From JANNVK01 sp031430435 (GTDB lineage: Bacteria; Acidobacteriota; Blastocatellia; Pyrinomonadales; Pyrinomonadaceae), in NCBI GenBank assembly GCA_031430435.1, contig JANPBM010000121.1:128761-192760 (forward strand): a stretch of 64,000 bases of DNA, read 5' to 3'. The notes under the pieces were generated by a model. That model was not told the DNA's origin and made no database searches. It was given only the letters and a program-made list of their open reading frames with translations. Position numbers and translations under genes: made by a program. Positions within the stretch are counted from its first letter, which is position 1. Each line of letters starts with the position of its first letter. Below are positions 59,364 to 64,000 of this stretch, in pieces.

Positions 59364-61268
59364 ATGAACATTATCATCGGCACCGCAGGACATATCGATC
59401 ACGGCAAAACTTCGCTTGTGAAAGCCTTGACCGGCGTTGATGCCGACAGGTTGCCCGAAGAAAAAAAGCGTGGAATTACGATTGATTTGGGCTTTGCCGA
59501 ACTTGATTTAGGCGACGTGAAAATCGGTTTCGTCGATGTTCCGGGACACGAAAAGTTTGTCAAAAATATGCTCGCCGGAGCAAGCGGAATCGACGCTGTT
59601 TTATTGATAATCGCGGCGGACGAAAGCGTTATGCCGCAAACCCGCGAGCATTTTGAAATCTGTCGTCTGCTTGGCGTAAAGTTCGGCGCAATTGTTCTGA
59701 CGAAAGCAGATATGGTTGACGAAGAACTGCTTGAAATCGTCAAACTCGATGTCGCAGAACTCGTTCAAAACTCGTTTCTCGAAAACTCGCCGATAATTTC
59801 CGTCAGTTCAAAAACAGGTGAAGGCATCGAAAATTTGAAACAAATGTTGCGTAAAATTTCGCTTGAAATTCCGTCGCGAAAAAACGAGAACCTCGCTCGC
59901 TTGCCGATCGATCGCGTGTTTAGCGTGAAAGGTTTCGGGGCGGTCGTAACGGGAACCTTGGCAACCGGCGAAATCATCGAAACTCGCGAAATGGAGTTGC
60001 TTCCGCTGAAGAAAAAAGTTCGCGTTCGCGGAGTTCAAACTCACGGGAAACAAGTAGCCAAAGCAATTGCCGGACAACGAACCGCCGTAAATTTGGGCGG
60101 CGTGGATTACGCGGAAATCGAACGCGGAATGATTTTGACCGAACCGAATTCGTTGCGTCCGACACAGATTTTCGATGCCGAAATAGAAGTTTTGAAGGAC
60201 GCAAAAACCGCTCTTAAAACTCGCCAACGAGTTCGCGTTCACGTTGGTACAATCGAAGCCTTGGCACGAATTCAAGTTCTGAATTCCGCCGGCGAAATTG
60301 CTCAAGGCGAAAAAGGTTTTGTGCAGATTCGGCTTGAAACCGAAATTGTTACAGTTCCGAACGAACGATTTATTTTGCGTCGGTATTCGCCGCAAACAAC
60401 GATTGCAGGCGGAAAAATTCTTGATAATTCCGCCATCAAGCATCGTCAAAAAGATGTTGGAAATGCCGGAAAATATCTTGAAAGTTTGTCGAACAGCGAT
60501 AAGGTTACGCAGGTCAAACTTTATCTTGAAACGGCAACCGAAAAAGGTTCGACGTTTGCCGATTTGCAGGCGCGAACAGGTTGGCGAAACGAAATTTTAC
60601 AAAACGCAATCGCCGAAAACATTGAAAAGAAAGCGGTTATTATTGCCGATAAATTTTATGTCGCCCGCACGCAGTTTGAAAAATTGAAAGCTGAGATGAT
60701 TGCCGAAGTTGAAAACTTTCACAAAAAAGAACCGTTGGCGAAAGGAATTTTGCGTGAAACTTTGCGCGAAAAAATCTTTAGGCATTTGCCTGTGGAAATT
60801 TTTAAGTCAGTTGTGGAAAAAGCTGTGGAAATCTTCGCCGAAAAAGATTTTGTCCGGCTCGCAACGCATACGCACGAACTCACGCCCGAAGAAAAATTGT
60901 TGTCGGAAAGAATTTTGAAAATCTACGCCGACGCGAAACTGGAAGTTCCGACGCTTGAAGCCGCGTTAAATTCGGCGATTCAAAACACGAAATCAAACAC
61001 GGCAACCGCCCGAAAAGTCTTTCAACTGTTTTTGAATAAAGGCGAACTTGTAAAAGTCTCGGAAGAGTTTTATTTTCAACAAATTGTGATCGATAATCTG
61101 ATAAAAAGACTACACGAATTCGCGGCAAATTCAGCCGATAGATTGATTGGTATGGCAGAATTCAAAGAAATTGCGAACGTTTCACGCAAATACGCGATTC
61201 CGCTGTTAGAACATTTTGACCGACACAAAATCACGAAACGGGCAGGCGATAAACGCTTGATACTGTAA
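59364..61268 (+). CDS. selB: Selenocysteine-specific translation elongation factor SelB
   Basis: A 634-residue GTPase delivering Sec-tRNA to UGA codons. The G1 motif is GTAGHIDHGKTS, G2 RGITID, G3 DVPGHE and G4 LTKADMVD; the SelB start MNIIIGTAGHIDHGKT is characteristic. After the EF-Tu-like domains a ~250-residue winged-helix C-terminal domain binds the SECIS RNA. Length is normal. The tRNA-Sec, selA and selD genes are not in this window. Selenoprotein use is thus implied for the host. Confidence 0.95.
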   Translation: MNIIIGTAGHIDHGKTSLVKALTGVDADRLPEEKKRGITIDLGFAELDLGDVKIGFVDVPGHEKFVKNMLAGASGIDAVLLIIAADESVMPQTREHFEICRLLGVKFGAIVLTKADMVDEELLEIVKLDVAELVQNSFLENSPIISVSSKTGEGIENLKQMLRKISLEIPSRKNENLARLPIDRVFSVKGFGAVVTGTLATGEIIETREMELLPLKKKVRVRGVQTHGKQVAKAIAGQRTAVNLGGVDYAEIERGMILTEPNSLRPTQIFDAEIEVLKDAKTALKTRQRVRVHVGTIEALARIQVLNSAGEIAQGEKGFVQIRLETEIVTVPNERFILRRYSPQTTIAGGKILDNSAIKHRQKDVGNAGKYLESLSNSDKVTQVKLYLETATEKGSTFADLQARTGWRNEILQNAIAENIEKKAVIIADKFYVARTQFEKLKAEMIAEVENFHKKEPLAKGILRETLREKIFRHLPVEIFKSVVEKAVEIFAEKDFVRLATHTHELTPEEKLLSERILKIYADAKLEVPTLEAALNSAIQNTKSNTATARKVFQLFLNKGELVKVSEEFYFQQIVIDNLIKRLHEFAANSADRLIGMAEFKEIANVSRKYAIPLLEHFDRHKITKRAGDKRLIL

Positions 61269-61313
61269 AAAATCGAGTGGAATTCCGTAAAAACCGGTGT
61301 ATTATTATCAATT

Positions 61314-61571
61314 ATGAACCACGAAGAAAAAATGCAGCAAATTGAACTTGAAATGACTGAAATGAAGGGTCAGATACTAAAATTGGAATTTCGGCATAAA
61401 AAAGACCTAACCGAAGCCGAAAAACGATTTAACGAAAGAGACGAGAAAATTCAACGTCGGCTTGATTACGTTGCTAAATTGGCAGGAATTACCTACGAAG
61501 AACTCGATTTATTGGACGATAAACTTGTGCGATCCGGACAAGTTGCGGCTTCACCGAGAAAAAGAGTTTAA
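61314..61571 (+). CDS. Small coiled-coil protein
   Basis: An 85-residue, charged coiled coil (MNHEEKMQQIELEMTEMKGQ) ending VAKLAGITYEELDLLDDKLV and a basic tail. It lies 45 bases after selB and 17 before ribE. Function unknown. Confidence 0.7.
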   Translation: MNHEEKMQQIELEMTEMKGQILKLEFRHKKDLTEAEKRFNERDEKIQRRLDYVAKLAGITYEELDLLDDKLVRSGQVAASPRKRV

Positions 61572-61588
61572 TCAAGCAAAAAAGCTAT

Positions 61589-62227
61589 ATGTTTACAGGA
61601 ATTATTGAAGAATCAGGAAAAATTTCGTCGATTACAAAAAACGGAAGCGGCGCGAAGGTGCAAGTTTCCGCGAAAATTGTCACGGACAAAACAATCGAAG
61701 GCGATTCGATTGCGGTCAACGGCGTTTGTTTGACGGCGTTGCAGATTACGGCAACTTCTTTTTTCGCCGACGTTTCAGAGGAAACTTTGCAGCGTTCCAC
61801 GCTCGGAAAATTGGCGGTCGGTTCGTCCGTCAATCTCGAACGCGCGGTTATGCCGACGACTCGTTTGGGCGGACACATCGTGCAAGGTCATGTGGACGGA
61901 CGCGGGAAGTTTTTACAGGCGACTCAAAGCGGAGATTTTTGGACGGTTCGCATCGGGTTTCCGGTTGAGATCGGCAAGTATTTGGTTTACAAAGGTTCGG
62001 TTTCGGTCGAAGGAATTTCGTTGACGATTGCAACTTTAGCCGATAATTATTTTGAAGTTGCCGTGATTCCGAAAACGTGGAATTTGACGAATCTTTCAAC
62101 TTTGAAAAACGGCGACGACGTAAATTTGGAAGCCGATGTTATCGCCAAATATGTTGAAAGAATGATGCTTTACGGCAAAAATGACGGCGTTACATTGGAA
62201 AAGTTGCAAAATTTAGGTTATATGTAA
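61589..62227 (+). CDS. ribE: Riboflavin synthase alpha chain
   Basis: A 212-residue enzyme making riboflavin from two 6,7-dimethyl-8-ribityllumazine molecules. The start MFTGIIEESGK is diagnostic. Two similar barrel halves are seen: SIAVNGVCLTALQIT (first) and SVEGISLTIATLADN (second), and LGGHIVQGHVDGRGKF between them. Length matches the family (about 210). No FMN riboswitch is seen in the 17-base upstream gap, and other rib genes are not nearby. Confidence 0.95.
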   Translation: MFTGIIEESGKISSITKNGSGAKVQVSAKIVTDKTIEGDSIAVNGVCLTALQITATSFFADVSEETLQRSTLGKLAVGSSVNLERAVMPTTRLGGHIVQGHVDGRGKFLQATQSGDFWTVRIGFPVEIGKYLVYKGSVSVEGISLTIATLADNYFEVAVIPKTWNLTNLSTLKNGDDVNLEADVIAKYVERMMLYGKNDGVTLEKLQNLGYM

Positions 62228-62260
62228 TAGACAGGCAGTAAGAAAAAATAAGTAAAAAGT

Positions 62261-62315
62261 AAAGAATTGCTCCAAACTATTGTTCTTTCGGGAAATCAAT
62301 AAAGTGCAATTCTTT
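62261..62315 (+). terminator. Stem-loop / possible terminator after ribE
   Basis: AAAGAATTGC (62261-62270) pairs with GCAATTCTTT (62306-62315) with a 35-base loop; the T-rich TGCTTATTT follows. It likely ends the selB-ribE transcript. The 62228-62374 gap holds nothing else I can support apart from GGGG near 62361, probably the ribosome site of the next gene. Confidence 0.5.
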
Positions 62316-62374
62316 TGCTTATTTAATACTTTGAGTTTTGCGGTAACAGTTCAAATTTAAGGGGTGACAGATTA

Positions 62375-64000
62375 ATGGTTCGGTTAAAAATAGTTGTCGT
62401 TTTATTTTTCGGTTTTTTGGTAACAATAGGTTTCAGTAGTCAAATGCTTAACTTTAAGGCTCAAAGTCAAGCAAATTCACCGGCGGCTCCGACCGGCGTG
62501 ATTGCGTCCGACGGTAATTACGCGACCAAAGTCAGTTTGATGTGGGACACGATTCGAGGCGCGACAAGCTATCGGATTTTTCGCAATACAGTCAATAACA
62601 GCAACACCGCAACCAATCTCGGAACAACGGCAAACTCTACTTTCTATGACACAACCGCCGTTGTCAATCAAAATTATTTTTATTGGGTAAAGGCTGAAAA
62701 CGGGGCAGTTTCGAGTGATTTCAGTTCGGCTGACCAAGGCGTGCGTGCTGTCGGGACAGTCGGGAACGGGCTTTTTTCACCGTTGGAACCGCCGCTTGCT
62801 CCTGCCGGAAATCCTGTTACGGCAACTAAAATTTATCTCGGCAAAGCGTTATTTTGGGACGAACAAATGTCCGCGACCAAAACAGTTTCGTGCGGAACGT
62901 GCCACATTCCGTCAAGCGGCGGTTCGGATCCGCGTTCACGACTCAACCAATCGCAGTCGGCGAATCCGGGTTTTGACAATGTTTTCGGGACAAATGATGA
63001 TGTCATCGGGTCAATCGGAGTTCCGCTCAGTAATGCTGACGGCACTTACAGTTTGAGCGGTATTTTCGCATTCAATCGGCAAGTTACGGGCAGAAAAGCC
63101 AATCAATTCATCGATGCGGCTTATTCGCCGGCAATTTTTTGGGACGGACGAGCGTTGTCGGAATTCCGCGATCCGCTTACAAACGCGGTAATTTTGCCGT
63201 CGGGCGCAGCGCTTGAAAGCCAAGCGGCAGGTCCGCCGGTCAGTTCGGTTGAAATGGCTCACGCGGCAAGTAATTGGACGTTGGTGGCAAACCGAGTTTC
63301 TAATTCTAAACCGCTCGCGCTTTCGCCGACTGTTCCGACCGCGTTGAAAACTTGGATAAACGGCAGAACTTATTCGCAACTTTTCGCGGAAACTTACGGT
63401 TCGCCCGATGTTACGCCCGCCAAAATTGCGATGGCGATTGCGACTTACGAAAGATCGTTGTTTTCGGATCAAACGCCGATCGACAAAGCAATGGCGCAAA
63501 TTGAACCGCTCACCGCGCAAGAACAAGCCGGACAAGGTTTGTTTGTCAGTCTGCAATGTAATTCTTGTCATAACGATTCGATATTGTCCGACAGTTTTTT
63601 TCATAACATCGGCGTTCGTCCGATGACCGAAGATGCGGGCAGATTCGGCGTAACGGCAGTTGCCGACGACAGAGGAAAATTCAAAACACCGGGACTCCGA
63701 AACGTGGCTTTGCGCGGTCCGTATATGCACAACGGAAAGTTCAATACGCTCGAACAAGTAATGGAGTTTTACAATCGCGGCGGAGATTTTGACGCTCCGA
63801 ATGTTGACCACGATTTAATTCGCGAACTAAATTTATCGGCACAGGAAAGAGCCGACATCGTTGCCTTTCTCAAACGCCCGCTGACCGATCCGCGTGTGGC
63901 GGGCGAGTTGCCGCCGTTTGATCGTCCGCAGTTGTATGCCGATTCAAACCGCGTTCCCGTGATTTCGGGGACAGGTGTCGCAGGGACGAATGCCCAAGTT
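62375..64000 (+). CDS. Fibronectin-III / di-haem cytochrome c peroxidase, C-terminus outside window
   Basis: An exported protein of at least 542 residues (signal KIVVVLFFGFLVTIGFSSQ). First comes a fibronectin-III-like domain (PAAPTGVIASDGNYATKVSL, then FYWVKAENGAVSSDF), then a MauG/CcpA-type di-haem peroxidase. It has haem sites CGTCH and CNSCH, the TPGLRNVALRGPYMHNG signature and FYNRGGD. Such enzymes reduce hydrogen peroxide or oxidise proteins in the periplasm. The FnIII addition is unusual. Sequence runs to the window edge in an open frame. Confidence 0.85.
   Translation, partial: MVRLKIVVVLFFGFLVTIGFSSQMLNFKAQSQANSPAAPTGVIASDGNYATKVSLMWDTIRGATSYRIFRNTVNNSNTATNLGTTANSTFYDTTAVVNQNYFYWVKAENGAVSSDFSSADQGVRAVGTVGNGLFSPLEPPLAPAGNPVTATKIYLGKALFWDEQMSATKTVSCGTCHIPSSGGSDPRSRLNQSQSANPGFDNVFGTNDDVIGSIGVPLSNADGTYSLSGIFAFNRQVTGRKANQFIDAAYSPAIFWDGRALSEFRDPLTNAVILPSGAALESQAAGPPVSSVEMAHAASNWTLVANRVSNSKPLALSPTVPTALKTWINGRTYSQLFAETYGSPDVTPAKIAMAIATYERSLFSDQTPIDKAMAQIEPLTAQEQAGQGLFVSLQCNSCHNDSILSDSFFHNIGVRPMTEDAGRFGVTAVADDRGKFKTPGLRNVALRGPYMHNGKFNTLEQVMEFYNRGGDFDAPNVDHDLIRELNLSAQERADIVAFLKRPLTDPRVAGELPPFDRPQLYADSNRVPVISGTGVAGTNAQV

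Noticed and set aside
59808..60449. 213-residue minus-strand frame within selB
   Set aside because: Antisense to the conserved GTPase and domain II/III of SelB; Cys/Phe/Asn-rich shadow.
61572..61588. FMN riboswitch ahead of ribE
   Set aside because: Only 17 bases separate ribE from the preceding gene; no riboswitch-sized leader is present.
63011..63811. 266-residue minus-strand open frame
   Set aside because: Antisense to the haem peroxidase, very Arg-rich, no motif, and the sense frame has clear haem sites.
59299..64000. tRNA-Sec (selC) near selB
   Set aside because: I looked for a long-arm tRNA with TCA anticodon in the gaps around selB and saw none.

Overview
The window is most of an integrated, tailed (siphovirus-like, HK97-type) prophage followed by about 19 kb of host chromosome. 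The prophage runs from the left edge, where a virion gene is cut off, to a tyrosine integrase ending at 45017. A tRNA-Asn gene (45137-45207) lies beside it with its 3' end facing the integrase, the usual layout for integration at or near a tRNA. The other attachment site is outside the window, so the prophage is longer than 45 kb. The host is a moderately AT-rich Gram-negative diderm: TolC, RND pump and membrane-fusion protein, a paired M16 peptidase operon, a fibronectin-III/di-haem peroxidase and SelB. An Acidobacteriota (Blastocatellia-like) host is my best guess, from gene style only, and is not proven.

Phage layout, transcribed leftward unless stated. The immunity region (40.3-41.1 kb) has two divergent XRE-type regulators, back-to-back promoters and three copies of a 17-bp operator. 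Rightward from it (40.7-45.0 kb) lies the lysogeny operon: repressor, a zinc-ribbon/coiled-coil/GIY-YIG protein, a secreted protein, an ImmA-like metallopeptidase and integrase. Leftward, the early region (24-40.3 kb) holds SWIM zinc-finger proteins, a RecT-like annealing protein, an excisionase-like HTH protein, a helicase-methyltransferase broken by one base, a cytosine-C5 methyltransferase with a repeat array, a small nuclease, DnaB, and a replication initiator whose gene contains five iterons (probable origin). ASCH, DUF5131 and many small Cys-rich proteins follow. A strong terminator at 24.0 kb separates early from late genes.

The late region (0-24 kb) holds a GH19-type endolysin with a membrane tail, exported and coiled-coil lysis-type proteins, a ParB-methyltransferase with a 3' frameshift, terminase, portal, protease, HK97 capsid, connectors, a very large putative tail tube protein, tail chaperones with a probable translational frameshift, and the tape measure protein. 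Terminators follow the capsid and tail tube genes.

Host region: tRNA-Asn; two M16 peptidases, one lacking the zinc motif; a TolC-type protein; a membrane-protein/epimerase cluster; a TetR regulator; an RND operon (TetR, adaptor, pump); then selB, ribE and a partial fibronectin-III/cytochrome c peroxidase on the plus strand. Two distinct TetR-type palindromes each occur twice. One links TolC with the RND operon; the other links the epimerase cluster with its TetR gene. No gene-free stretch exceeds 300 bases; the longest (15228-15445) carries terminator-type hairpins.
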